The notes under the pieces: generated by a model
What the model was told of the DNA's origin: nothing
The model's database searches: none
Seen by the model: the letters and a program-made list of their open reading frames with translations, nothing else
DNA from: CAYRFF01 sp964436125
Lineage (GTDB): Bacteria; Bacteroidota; Bacteroidia; Chitinophagales; Saprospiraceae
DNA length: 14,600 bases
Assembly: GCA_964436125.1 (NCBI GenBank)
Contig: CAYTBT010000054.1
Span: 1 to 14,600, forward strand
Direction of reading: 5' to 3'
Shown here: piece after piece, positions 7,245 to 14,586 of the stretch
Numbering within the stretch: the first letter of the stretch is position 1
Layout of the letters: each line of letters starts with the position of its first letter
Program-made: the position numbers and the translations under genes

Positions 7245-8028
7245 TCGAGATATATTTATAGGATTAATGATTTTATCCTTATTCTATGCGTGCACAAAGG
7301 ATGATCCTCTTGATCCCAATTCACCGAATTATAATCCCTGTCTTACTATAGAAAAGCCTTCAGCTAAATTTGGTGCAGGAACAATAGAAACAATTGGTGT
7401 TACTGGAGATTATTATAATGGATTTTATAAGGATTCAACTATATATTTTGATCAAGACACAATTCCGGGATATTGCCTATTTTATGCCTACGACTTAGAA
7501 AATGTCGATAGCTTTTACTGGAAAGTGGGCACTGACCCTAGGGTTTTCACAGGAAGCAAGTTTAGTCTTCAATTTGATAAAAATCTTCATGGTCAGAGTA
7601 TTGATGTAAGACTGATAGCGCTTAAGAAAAGCGATTGTTTTCCATCAGGATATGCACGTGATACAAGTACAAGGACGCTGGTTATCAATAGCGATTATTC
7701 TAAGAGCAAAACCCAAATACGATATAATAGCAAATATTTGGGAACATCAAATGAATTTCCGGGAGAGGAATATTTAGTTGAATTTATGGATAAAATTGAA
7801 ACTAACAGGTCAAAGGGATTCCCAAGAGGTACATTCGGTAGAAATGCACGTTTCTTAAAGGGGTATGATGAAATGTATTTAGCAGGTCAAGGTGATAGTA
7901 TTATATGGCTTGCGCATGGCTATTTCCCAAAATACAATCGAAAAGAATTAATAATACATTATAAAATCAGTTATGATCTTGGAAAAACAGCACATTGGTA
8001 TACTTATGTTGGCTACAGACAAGATTAA
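7222..8028 (+). CDS. Probable surface-exposed lipoprotein with a PKD-like stretch
   Basis: The protein has 268 residues. The start at 7222 (MENLLRYSRD) gives a good lipoprotein signal peptide with lipobox LFYAC and lipidated C24; longer in-frame starts would place the signal inside the protein. The residues after the cysteine are T-K-D-D-P, which fit the X-K-(D/E)2 lipoprotein export signal described for Capnocytophaga canimorsus, so transfer to the outside of the outer membrane is likely. Residues 70-145 or so (FYWKVGTDPRVFTG...FSLQFD...IDVRLIALK) look like a PKD or Ig-type beta-sandwich. The remaining 120 or so residues are not recognised. The gene overlaps the end of the preceding gene by 23 nt in another frame, which suggests translational coupling and a related role. 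Function is unknown; a partner or anchor for the upstream secreted protein is inference. Confidence 0.82.
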   Translation: MENLLRYSRDIFIGLMILSLFYACTKDDPLDPNSPNYNPCLTIEKPSAKFGAGTIETIGVTGDYYNGFYKDSTIYFDQDTIPGYCLFYAYDLENVDSFYWKVGTDPRVFTGSKFSLQFDKNLHGQSIDVRLIALKKSDCFPSGYARDTSTRTLVINSDYSKSKTQIRYNSKYLGTSNEFPGEEYLVEFMDKIETNRSKGFPRGTFGRNARFLKGYDEMYLAGQGDSIIWLAHGYFPKYNRKELIIHYKISYDLGKTAHWYTYVGYRQD

Positions 8029-8465
8029 TTGTAATTTATGGCTTGCTCTTTAAAACACAATCAGATGAGTGAATAATCAGTTGCATCAGCGTTCCATCAT
8101 GAAAATAGCACGCAGACGACAGTGCCGTGCCAGCGGTATGACACAGATCTAGCTGATAAGCGCAGATTTAGTTCTGTTGTACTAAAATACTTCCAATAAA
8201 AAATGGGTGGAATCCCTTTCCATTCCTTATTTTGATTCAGCTTGTATAAAAGGACTGAATGCCATTTGATTTCTTACTTAATTTTCAATAAATAGAGATT
8301 TCTATGGAAATGCAAGAGGAATTCATGTTACGTGATAAAGTAAAGTAAGCTTTTAAAAAGGTTTCGGATCTCTAGATTGTCGACCTTCGGGACATTTTAC
8401 CAGACTTTATTTTTAGGAATACGTTTTTGGGTACCCTACCTTGAAGATTGTGAAATCCACATTCA
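8029..8465. other. Intergenic region between convergent genes, with repeat B copy 2
   Basis: This lies between the ends of two convergent genes. It contains repeat B copy 2 (8105-8168), preceded by a GCATCAGCGTTCCAT string that recurs in part near 11629-11642. The rest has no supported open frame. A weak hairpin around 8378-8394 followed by TTTT could end plus-strand transcription, but its stem is interrupted and I do not call it. No transposase remnant was seen. Confidence 0.6.
8105..8168 (+). repeat. Dispersed repeat family B, copy 2, with a 22-bp insertion
   Basis: The left half (ATAGCACGCAGACGAC, 8105-8120) is identical to copy 1, and the right half (ACAGATCTAGCTGATAAG..., to 8168) differs from it at one base. 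Between them sits a 22-bp segment, AGTGCCGTGCC followed by AGCGGTATGAC, absent from copy 1. Part of it, CAGTGCCG, recurs in copy 3. Confidence 0.75.
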
Positions 8466-9290
8466 TTAATTTAACGCTTGGTACTTCTCTATTATCAAAC
8501 TGTCAACTCCGGGAATACTATAACGCATAATGAAATAATCTAAAGCTTTCTTGTCTTGAGGATTATTGAGGTCAATTGTATTCAAATACTGCACTACTGA
8601 CTTTTTAATTAAGTCTTTATACATATCGTAATGATGCTTTGAAAAATAATGGATGGCTAATAAGCGATGTTGCTCAAAGGCTAATTTCTTTATCCTATCT
8701 TCAAGCTGTCCGGAATACTTTCTATTCCTAAGTGAATATGATAAGATGTCTCGTGGAGTATTATCATATAATAGTGCGATACTGTCAAATTTCATCAGCA
8801 TACTATTATTCATTCTTTCCGTAGAATTGACATGATTGTAGAGGTTTTTATATAATTCAGTCGCGAGACTTGTAAAATATCTTATACAACCAGAGTTTAC
8901 CTCAATTGCATTGTCACGGTATAAAAATCTACGAAATATCTTGTATAATTCTGGATAATCTCTTAAGAGTAAAGCATAAGAAGCATAGCTCGCAACTACG
9001 GCACTTTTGTCATAGGTGAGGCATATTAATTGGCCGGTTGTTGCAATTTCGTTCATTTTTTCAAAAATTTTATACGTCTGGCTTTTTTTGCCAGAAAACC
9101 CTATATATTTATACTCTACTATATTATTTGATGCTAGTCTATTTTTAAGTTGCCACAAATGAAAGGAACTTAATATATTTACTTTATCCTCGCAGTTGCT
9201 ATTAACAAGAGAATTTACAGTCCCAGGCGTTTTAGTGGAATTACAACCTAAAATTATCATAAGTATAAACAAGCTACTTAAATACTTCAT
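8466..9290 (-). CDS. Lipoprotein of unknown function with a HEAT-like segment
   Basis: The 274-residue product has a short lipoprotein signal peptide (residues 1-15, lipobox ILGC, lipidated C16). The residues after the cysteine (NSTK) lack the K-(D/E)2 export signal, so it probably stays on the periplasmic face. Residues 82-140 or so (ATTGQLICLTYDKSAVVASYASYALLL, then PELYKIF and SGCIRYF) resemble helical HEAT-type repeats seen in other Bacteroidota lipoproteins, where a run such as 'L..LT....VV..YA..AL' is typical. The C-terminal half is predicted to be mostly helical and contains no motif I can name. The gene stands alone between repeat B copies 2 and 3. It converges with the lipoprotein gene ending at 8028. 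No promoter box was recognised upstream. Confidence 0.75.
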   Translation of the reverse strand: MKYLSSLFILMIILGCNSTKTPGTVNSLVNSNCEDKVNILSSFHLWQLKNRLASNNIVEYKYIGFSGKKSQTYKIFEKMNEIATTGQLICLTYDKSAVVASYASYALLLRDYPELYKIFRRFLYRDNAIEVNSGCIRYFTSLATELYKNLYNHVNSTERMNNSMLMKFDSIALLYDNTPRDILSYSLRNRKYSGQLEDRIKKLAFEQHRLLAIHYFSKHHYDMYKDLIKKSVVQYLNTIDLNNPQDKKALDYFIMRYSIPGVDSLIIEKYQALN

Positions 9291-9594
9291 GTGTTCTGTG
9301 TCTTTATAAATACTTAAATTTTAAATTCACCTTAATGCAGGTACTCTTAGTAAGAAATCAATTATTTTCTATAACTACTGGAATTTATTCATCCATAAAT
9401 GAAAATTCTCTGATTTCATTAAATAGATGCGTAATATACAATATATGGGCGATAATACAAGATATGGATATGTGCAAATTACGATCCGATTACTATATGA
9501 TATAGTTCTCCCACGGAATTCTCTATTTTTTTTTGACGCAGATTGTGTGGACGGCAGTGCCGCTATAGCTGATCATCGCAGATTAAATTAAGTA
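9291..9594. other. Intergenic region upstream of the lone lipoprotein gene, with repeat B copy 3
   Basis: This AT-rich 304-bp stretch separates two minus-strand genes. It should carry the promoter of the 8466-9290 gene, but no TTG/TAnnTTTG pair was found. A run of nine T (9526-9534) abuts repeat B copy 3. No terminator with a U-tract is visible behind the toxin gene. Confidence 0.6.
9535..9584 (+). repeat. Dispersed repeat family B, copy 3 (diverged)
   Basis: This copy reads GACGCAGATTGTGTGGACGG, then CAGTGCCGCTATAGCTGAT, then CATCGCAGATT. It keeps the AGCTGAT and CGCAGATT words of copies 1 and 2 and the CAGTGCCG word of copy 2. An 11-bp perfect odd palindrome, CGGCAGTGCCG, spans 9552-9562. 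Confidence 0.65.
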
Positions 9595-10305
9595 TTAATC
9601 CTCAAAGGTCTTAATTATAGGATATTCCCTATAAATCTTCAATAATTGAATGGTTTCATCAAGCAATTCTGTTCTTACAAAGGCCTTCATCTCCTCATCC
9701 ATCAGCTCGCCCATGCCTTGCAGGAGCTTGGAATTGTTCTTTGTTTCAAGTTTCTTTATACATTGAGAAAGATAATCTTTTAAAGACATCTTCATACGAC
9801 TTTCTACAATCTCCTTGTTTAATTCGGTGCGTCTGTTCATAAAGAACCAGAGGTCAAAGATGTCACGATTGGCAATTGTGTTTCTGTCCAGTAATGCACA
9901 GAGCTTATGTGCAAACATGTCGGAAATGGCCATTACCTGCATATTGATTCCGAGAAGATTCTTAAGTTCATAGTGATTGTCAAATTTTCTAGTAGATATT
10001 TCTACTTTTAATTTCCTTTCTCCTTTTCCATAATCCAATACCAATACCGGTCCATAGAATTTCTTTGCTTCATCGTAAATCGAGCCGTATTGAAGGAGAA
10101 TATCTTTGACCTTGGAATGCACTTGATCTTCTTTCTCACTATTGAGCAGATTAAAGTCGAGGTCAACAGAAAAACGCGGCAGGTCATAAAAGAACATAAG
10201 TGCCGTACCGCCTTTAAAGCCGAGTGAAGTGGCAAGATCGATATCCTTATAGATATCTTTCAGGATATTGACTAAGTAAAATTTATGGCTGTTAATGTCA
10301 ATCAT
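9595..10305 (-). CDS. abiEii: AbiEii/AbiGii-family nucleotidyltransferase toxin
   Basis: This 236-residue protein is a DNA polymerase beta-type nucleotidyltransferase of the AbiEii family, the toxin of a type IV toxin-antitoxin system first known for abortive phage infection. Motif I is GGT (32-34) with the catalytic aspartates in RFSVDLDF (D48, D50). The third acidic position is likely E102 in LKVEIS. Motif IV is D129-MFAHK134-LCALLDR141...R147D148IFD151LW. All hallmark residues are present, so it should be active. Family members transfer nucleotides onto target molecules (tRNA in some relatives); the target here cannot be told. The start ATG lies in ATGATTGA, overlapping the antitoxin stop by 8 nt, which implies translational coupling. 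Nothing in the frame suggests damage. Confidence 0.92.
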   Translation of the reverse strand: MIDINSHKFYLVNILKDIYKDIDLATSLGFKGGTALMFFYDLPRFSVDLDFNLLNSEKEDQVHSKVKDILLQYGSIYDEAKKFYGPVLVLDYGKGERKLKVEISTRKFDNHYELKNLLGINMQVMAISDMFAHKLCALLDRNTIANRDIFDLWFFMNRRTELNKEIVESRMKMSLKDYLSQCIKKLETKNNSKLLQGMGELMDEEMKAFVRTELLDETIQLLKIYREYPIIKTFED

Positions 10306-10882
10306 ATTTTATGAGTTTTTTGACCCGTTCCGTTAATGCCTTGGATTCATAAGCCGGTAAAAGCGCATATATTTTATCCTTATTCAAGACATCGATATTA
10401 TCAAAGTAATAATCCTTGTCGAGATAAAATAAATCGAGAAATGCTCTTTCAGGACAAGCGATATTTATATTTTCATTATTGATTATTCCTTGTGGATTGA
10501 GTAGGATATCGGATTTAATTTTGCGGAAGCTGTACACTTGATTTTCAACAATTATGTTTCGACTCAGATATGATACCATCGTAATCCGTGAATCATATTG
10601 AAAAATTACACCGGCTTTTTGCAACACATATTCCAGTGAAATGTAGGATGGAGAGAATATTGAACAAGCGAGTTCTTCCTTGTTGTATCGGGGCTTAGCA
10701 TAGATGCCTTTTCGTGGGTTTTGAATTAATCCTTTCCCTACGTAATAGTTCAGGCTCTTATTCAAGGAAGTGAAATTGGAAATACCGGTAAGCATAGCAA
10801 TATCGATTAAGCGGAAGATGGTTCTATCGCTCAGATAGATACTTGAGATTAAGTCATTATTTATGTTTTGTGAACTGTACAT
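10298..10882 (-). CDS. abiEi: AbiEi-family antitoxin and transcriptional repressor
   Basis: This 194-residue protein is the antitoxin partner of the AbiEii toxin. An N-terminal winged helix-turn-helix (residues 20-65 or so: FRLIDIAMLTGISN, then SLNYYVGKGLIQNPRKGIYAKP) is followed by the family's conserved PSYISLEYVLQKAGVIF motif (residues 79-95) and a C-terminal domain (ACPERAFLDLFYL). Characterised AbiEi proteins bind inverted repeats in their own promoter and counter the toxin without forming a stable complex with it. Here the gene has a clear Bacteroidota promoter and an inverted repeat over the start region, matching autorepression. The stop codon overlaps the toxin start. Gene order (antitoxin first) and sizes are normal for the family. 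Confidence 0.9.
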   Translation of the reverse strand: MYSSQNINNDLISSIYLSDRTIFRLIDIAMLTGISNFTSLNKSLNYYVGKGLIQNPRKGIYAKPRYNKEELACSIFSPSYISLEYVLQKAGVIFQYDSRITMVSYLSRNIIVENQVYSFRKIKSDILLNPQGIINNENINIACPERAFLDLFYLDKDYYFDNIDVLNKDKIYALLPAYESKALTERVKKLIKYD

Positions 10883-10909
10883 ACTATATTATCGGATTTA
10901 CAGTTTACA
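10869..10909. promoter_or_regulatory. Candidate AbiEi operator (inverted repeat)
   Basis: Two 11-bp arms, TGTGAACTGTA (10869-10879) and TACAGTTTACA (10899-10909), are inverted copies matching at 10 of 11 positions, with a 19-bp spacer. One arm touches the AbiEi start codon and the other overlaps the -7 box. A protein bound here would block transcription start. Assignment to AbiEi rests on position and on known autorepression in this family. Confidence 0.5.
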
Positions 10910-10939
10910 AATATATGTATTTTAAGAGGTTTATGCAAG
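10908..10939 (-). promoter_or_regulatory. Bacteroidota-type promoter of the abiE operon
   Basis: Read on the minus strand, TATATTTG (10915-10908) matches the -7 consensus TAnnTTTG exactly. A TTG (10938-10936) lies 20 bp upstream, the expected -33 position. Transcription would start near 10902, giving a leader of about 20 nt. Confidence 0.65.
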
Positions 10940-10992
10940 GATAGCTAGTGTCAGCTTTAAATAATAAATAAATAAAAGCCATTCTTCGCCCT

Positions 10993-11050
10993 CTCGTATG
11001 TTAGCATTTCCTCAAAAACCTAGGTTTTTGAGGAAATGCTAACATACGAG
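10993..11050. repeat. Perfect 58-bp palindrome without spacer
   Basis: The 29-bp left arm (10993-11021) is the exact reverse complement of the right arm (11022-11050). The centre is CCTAGG. Outside it, CGCCC (10987-10991) and GGGCG (11051-11055) can add five more pairs if T10992 is bulged. It lies 66 bp beyond the end of the broken nuclease gene and 54 bp upstream of the abiE promoter. Neither side is followed at once by a T-run, so it is not a standard terminator. Confidence 0.95.
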
Positions 11051-11115
11051 GGGCGTGCGTGAGCAAATTCCCATTACACTTCATATAGGTAGAGTTATTA
11101 CGTTCTTTTAGGGTA

Positions 11116-11490
11116 TTAATTATTCCTTAAGTAGTCTAGTATCTTGGATTTAACAAGTTCATAGTTATTCATAACGTTATCATTGGTAAATCTTAATTCA
11201 GTAATCCCTACATTGTTTAAGTATTCTGTCCTTTCTGAATCACTTTGCATTTGTATTTATTTATTGTGATTCTTACCATCAACTTCTATTGAAAGTCTTT
11301 TCTTATGGCAATAGAAGTCAAGAATGTATTTGTGTATAGGATGTTGTCTTCTAAATTTATATCCTAAAGGGTGTTTTTTAAGAAATTCCCATAGTTTTAA
11401 TTCAGGCTCTGTCATGTTCTTCCGTAAAATATGTGCATATCTAAATATTTTAGGAGAGGCTCCATCGTGCATTGATTCTAGTTTTCTCAT
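11116..11490 (-). pseudogene. DUF559/Vsr-like endonuclease gene broken by one in-frame stop
   Basis: The intact 77-codon part (11490-11257) shows the DUF559 pattern: the N-terminal MTEPELKLWEFLKKH motif (26-40), FRRQHPI, then ILDFYC (D58) and IEVDG (E69, D71), the residues of a Vsr-type PD-(D/E)XK nuclease core. A TAA at 11259-11257 stops it just after the core. In the same frame the similarity continues without further stops for 47 codons (...SERTEYLNNVGITELRFTNDNV...), including the family's conserved RFTND segment, to a TAA at 11118-11116. Total length, 124 positions, is the usual DUF559 size, so this is a single nonsense change, a base error, or a shortened product. Such solo genes are common in accessory DNA and their role is not established. 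It sits upstream of the AbiE pair on the same strand. Confidence 0.85.
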
Positions 11491-11594
11491 CTTAATAAAA
11501 GTTGCTTGAGATATAAATTTAAGAAAATTTTGCCTATCAGACTCTTTACTTTCTTAAAGGAACATCGTTCAGATATAATTATCACTATTAACTC

Positions 11595-11637
11595 AATCAG
11601 GTCAGCGGAAATCAGCCACATCAGCGTTATCAGCGTT
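11595..11637 (-). repeat. Repeat family B-like element, inverted (copy 4)
   Basis: On the minus strand this reads AACGCTGATAACGCTGATG, then TGGCTGATTTCCGCTGA, a run of spaced CGCTGAT/GCTGAT words like those of family B. It is more diverged than copies 1 and 2. It lies directly upstream of repeat A copy 4, forming a composite. Confidence 0.5.
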
Positions 11638-11650
11638 CCATAAAAGTACA

Positions 11651-11722
11651 TTCCCTCCACCCGTGAACCATTCTTTCACACATTCTTCTTATCTTGTCCT
11701 TTCAACCCATGTAGAACTGGAA
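11651..11722 (+). repeat. Repeat family A, 3' module only (copy 4)
   Basis: Positions 11662-11706 are identical over 45 bp to 4550-4594 in copy 2, and the following CCCATGTAGAACTGG matches the end of copy 1. It contains the inverted repeat GTGAA (11663-11667) and TTCAC (11675-11679). The 5' hairpin module is missing. The repeat ends 13 bp before the start codon of the AddB-like gene, so it forms part of that gene's leader or promoter region. Confidence 0.85.
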
Positions 11723-11735
11723 AGAATCGCATAAT

Positions 11736-14546
11736 ATGTTTCAATTTATAGACGAAATCGCTGACCATATCATTGAGAATTACCGGGAGCAGCTTCCCGA
11801 CCTGAAAGTGCTGTTCCCCAATTACCGGGCAGCACTCTTTTTGCAGAAGCGGCTTGCAAAGAAGATGAACAGCACCTATATCAATCCCGAGATGTTGTCC
11901 GTGGACAAGCTTGTCAATAAGTACTGTCCATGGGTTGTGCCGGAGCGCATCAGTCTTACGCATCTGCTGTATGAGACAATGCAGGAAATAAAGGAGTCGG
12001 AGGAGAACTTTGCGCAATTTTACAACTGGGGAAATAAATTGCTGGATGACTTTGACTTGCTGGACAAGAACCTCGTGCCGGCAGATAAACTCTTCAAGAC
12101 GATTGACGACATCGAGGCGATTAAAGAACAATTTGACTTTCTGGAAGATGATGCGAGGCAGCTTATCGAAGAATTTTGGGGTAAGGCACTGCAAGCTAAA
12201 AATAAAAACGAAGAACAGGCTTGGACGGAAACCTGGAAAAATTCCGGTGAATTGTATTTTGCTTTCACAATTAAATTAAAAAAGAACGGACTGGCATATC
12301 CCGGCATGAAATATCGCTATTTGGCAGAAAATTTGGATTTACTGGAAGAATGGAAGTCCTGTCCCGTCATCATTGCCGGCTTTAACAGGCTCAGTGCCTC
12401 GGAGGAGGCAATACTGGACTATTTGAAGCATGCGGATTTCTTCTGGGACATGGATAATTATTATTACCGGGACAGCACACATCTCGCGGGCAAATATTTG
12501 CGTAAGCTAATATCTCCTGATAAAATGCAAAATGAACCAAGCGATTTTCTTGAAGAGAGAGACAAAGAAATAAGTGTGCTCAATCTGTCGAAGTCGCATT
12601 CACAGGCGCAGATTGCGATGGAATTTATGGCGGAAAAGGGGTGGAAGCCGGAGGAGACGATGCTTGTGCTTGCCGATGAAAGTCAGTTGATTCCGCTGCT
12701 GACGGTTGTGCCGGAAGATATTGAGAAGTTGAATGTGTCGATGGGATGGCATGTCAGTGAAAGTCCTGTGGCGACGCTGATTGATCATATTCTGGAGCTG
12801 CATGTGGATTATGATGAGGAGCATCGGTGTTATCCGAGCTTGCGGGGCTTGAATCTGCTGCGGCATAATTATGTCAGGCAGTTGAATCCCAAGCGAGCGG
12901 ATGCGTTTAAGGCGGAAAAGGAGTGGACGAGGCTGGAGGATTTGAAGGATTATGGGCGGATTTATGAGGTGATATTCAAGCCATTGGGGGAGAATGTGGA
13001 GATATTTGACCGGCTTATTGCGCTGGTTGAGGAATTGTATCGGGCAGAAAAAGATCTTGCCAGGGTTGAGGATGAAGATGAGGTTTATCTGCGAGGTTCC
13101 GGTGTGTTTCTTGCCGAGATATTGAAATATATTCATCAGAAATTGCTGCGATTGCGCGATATATTTCAGCCATTGAGTGCATCTGTGAATTTGCGAGAAT
13201 TAACCTATCTCTTTCGACAAATATTCCGCAGCACGCGTATTCCCTTCAGCGGAGAACCATTGTCCGGAATGCAGATATTGGGGCCATTGGAAGCGCGGTC
13301 GCTGGACTTTGATAATGTCATTGTGTTTAATATGCGGGAAGGCACATGGCCGCCGGATTTTAAGGAAAGTACGATTCCGTATAGCTTGAAAAAGGCGTAT
13401 GGTATGCCGGTTATCGAGGATGAAATAGCGGAGTACAGCTATTATTTCTGGTCGCTTATCGCTCGTACGCAGAATGTTTTACTTCTCAATCCCGATGATA
13501 CTGCCGCCTTTAATGCCAAGGGGAAATCGCGCTTCCTCCTTGAGCTCGATACCTTGAAGGAACACTTTGACAATTATACGGTGCGTAATGTAGAACAAGA
13601 CCTGCAGGTGAAGGAAGAAAGAGAAATCATCATCGAGAAAGATGAGGCAATAATGGAGAAAATTAAGTCATTGGACCATTTTTCTGCGAGCAGTTTGCTG
13701 GATTACACACAGTGTTCCTTAAAGTTTTATTTTTCTAAGATTGTCGGATTGAAAGAAAGTGAAAAATTTGATCCGGAATACAATGCCGCAAAATTCGGTA
13801 CCGCATTTCACAATACGATGGAAAAGCTCTATAAGCCATATTCCATAGAAGAGGGTTCCGGTGAAGCAATCACAGAAACAGTCATCGATAAACTTAAAAA
13901 TGAAAAAGAATCTATCGTAAAGGAAATGTACAAGGAAGAGTTTAAGCTTCAGGATTACGAGCTGGAAAAAGGCAGGCATCTCTTTTACATCGATGAGCTG
14001 AACAGCTATGTGGATAATGTATTGGACTACGATAAGAAACGGGTACCTTTTCAGGTAAAGGCATGTGAAAAGGAATTTTACAAGGACTTTGATTATGCAG
14101 ATGGTGAATCAGTAAAGATAAAAGGTTACATCGATCGGATAGATATCAAAGGCGATACCATTTATATCATCGACTATAAAACCGGAAAAGTAAAATATTC
14201 CAAAGTCGGAGATGGCATTTTCACTGAAGATAAAATCGATTCCAAAGGTCGCAACATTCTCCAGGTTCTTCTCTATGCCTACATCATGGATGAAGGCAAG
14301 CAGATTGAACCGCAGCTCTTCGGTGTACGCGATGTGATAGAGCTCGATGCAATCGATGGGCCGACTTTATATTTGAAAAAATATGGTCGTGACACGAGCA
14401 AGGATAAGGAATACACGCGTTCTGTCGTAGAAGAAGGCTTCAGTGAGCAGATTACGGAGCTCTTTGATCCCGATGTCCCATTTGAAAAGACGGAGAATGA
14501 GAAGCATTGTGAGTATTGTGCGTTTCGGTTTATGTGTGGGAGGTAG
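11736..14546 (+). CDS. AddB-like PD-(D/E)XK nuclease with Fe-S cluster motif
   Basis: This 936-residue protein resembles the AddB/RexB subunit of the AddAB helicase-nuclease, which processes double-strand breaks for recombination. The N-terminal region (VLFPNYRAALFLQKRL, residues 24-39) corresponds to the start of a superfamily I helicase fold but has no Walker A GxGKT, so helicase activity is probably lost. The C-terminal RecB-type nuclease shows H692 (FGTAFH), D800 (GYIDRID), D813 and K815 (IIDYKTGK) and the QxxxY motif (Q843, Y847). Four cysteines, C660 (YTQC) and C925-x2-C928-x5-C934, match the AddB 4Fe-4S staple in spacing and place. Its usual AddA-like helicase partner is not in the window and may lie beyond the right edge. 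The middle third (about 12600-13300) is visibly richer in G than the rest. A 13-bp gap separates its start from repeat A copy 4. Confidence 0.88.
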   Translation: MFQFIDEIADHIIENYREQLPDLKVLFPNYRAALFLQKRLAKKMNSTYINPEMLSVDKLVNKYCPWVVPERISLTHLLYETMQEIKESEENFAQFYNWGNKLLDDFDLLDKNLVPADKLFKTIDDIEAIKEQFDFLEDDARQLIEEFWGKALQAKNKNEEQAWTETWKNSGELYFAFTIKLKKNGLAYPGMKYRYLAENLDLLEEWKSCPVIIAGFNRLSASEEAILDYLKHADFFWDMDNYYYRDSTHLAGKYLRKLISPDKMQNEPSDFLEERDKEISVLNLSKSHSQAQIAMEFMAEKGWKPEETMLVLADESQLIPLLTVVPEDIEKLNVSMGWHVSESPVATLIDHILELHVDYDEEHRCYPSLRGLNLLRHNYVRQLNPKRADAFKAEKEWTRLEDLKDYGRIYEVIFKPLGENVEIFDRLIALVEELYRAEKDLARVEDEDEVYLRGSGVFLAEILKYIHQKLLRLRDIFQPLSASVNLRELTYLFRQIFRSTRIPFSGEPLSGMQILGPLEARSLDFDNVIVFNMREGTWPPDFKESTIPYSLKKAYGMPVIEDEIAEYSYYFWSLIARTQNVLLLNPDDTAAFNAKGKSRFLLELDTLKEHFDNYTVRNVEQDLQVKEEREIIIEKDEAIMEKIKSLDHFSASSLLDYTQCSLKFYFSKIVGLKESEKFDPEYNAAKFGTAFHNTMEKLYKPYSIEEGSGEAITETVIDKLKNEKESIVKEMYKEEFKLQDYELEKGRHLFYIDELNSYVDNVLDYDKKRVPFQVKACEKEFYKDFDYADGESVKIKGYIDRIDIKGDTIYIIDYKTGKVKYSKVGDGIFTEDKIDSKGRNILQVLLYAYIMDEGKQIEPQLFGVRDVIELDAIDGPTLYLKKYGRDTSKDKEYTRSVVEEGFSEQITELFDPDVPFEKTENEKHCEYCAFRFMCGR

Positions 14547-14559
14547 CACCCTCCCCAAA

Positions 14560-14586
14560 CCCCTCCCTTGAAATGGAGGGGCTTTT
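14560..14586 (+). terminator. Rho-independent terminator after the AddB-like gene
   Basis: CCCCTCC (14560-14566) and GGAGGGG (14575-14581) form a 7-bp perfect GC-rich stem with an 8-nt loop, followed by CTTTT. It starts 14 nt after the stop codon. An alternative hairpin, GGGAGG (14538-14543) with CCTCCC (14550-14555), spans the stop codon and could compete with it. Confidence 0.7.

Noticed and set aside
10993..11050. Palindrome as an ordinary Rho-independent terminator
   Set aside because: No T-run directly follows either arm; on the minus strand the nearest T-rich stretch begins about 15 nt beyond the arm.
12600..13136. 178-codon minus-strand frame (and others at 11676-12307) inside the AddB-like gene
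   Set aside because: These are shadows on the opposite strand of a well-supported gene and show no family motifs.
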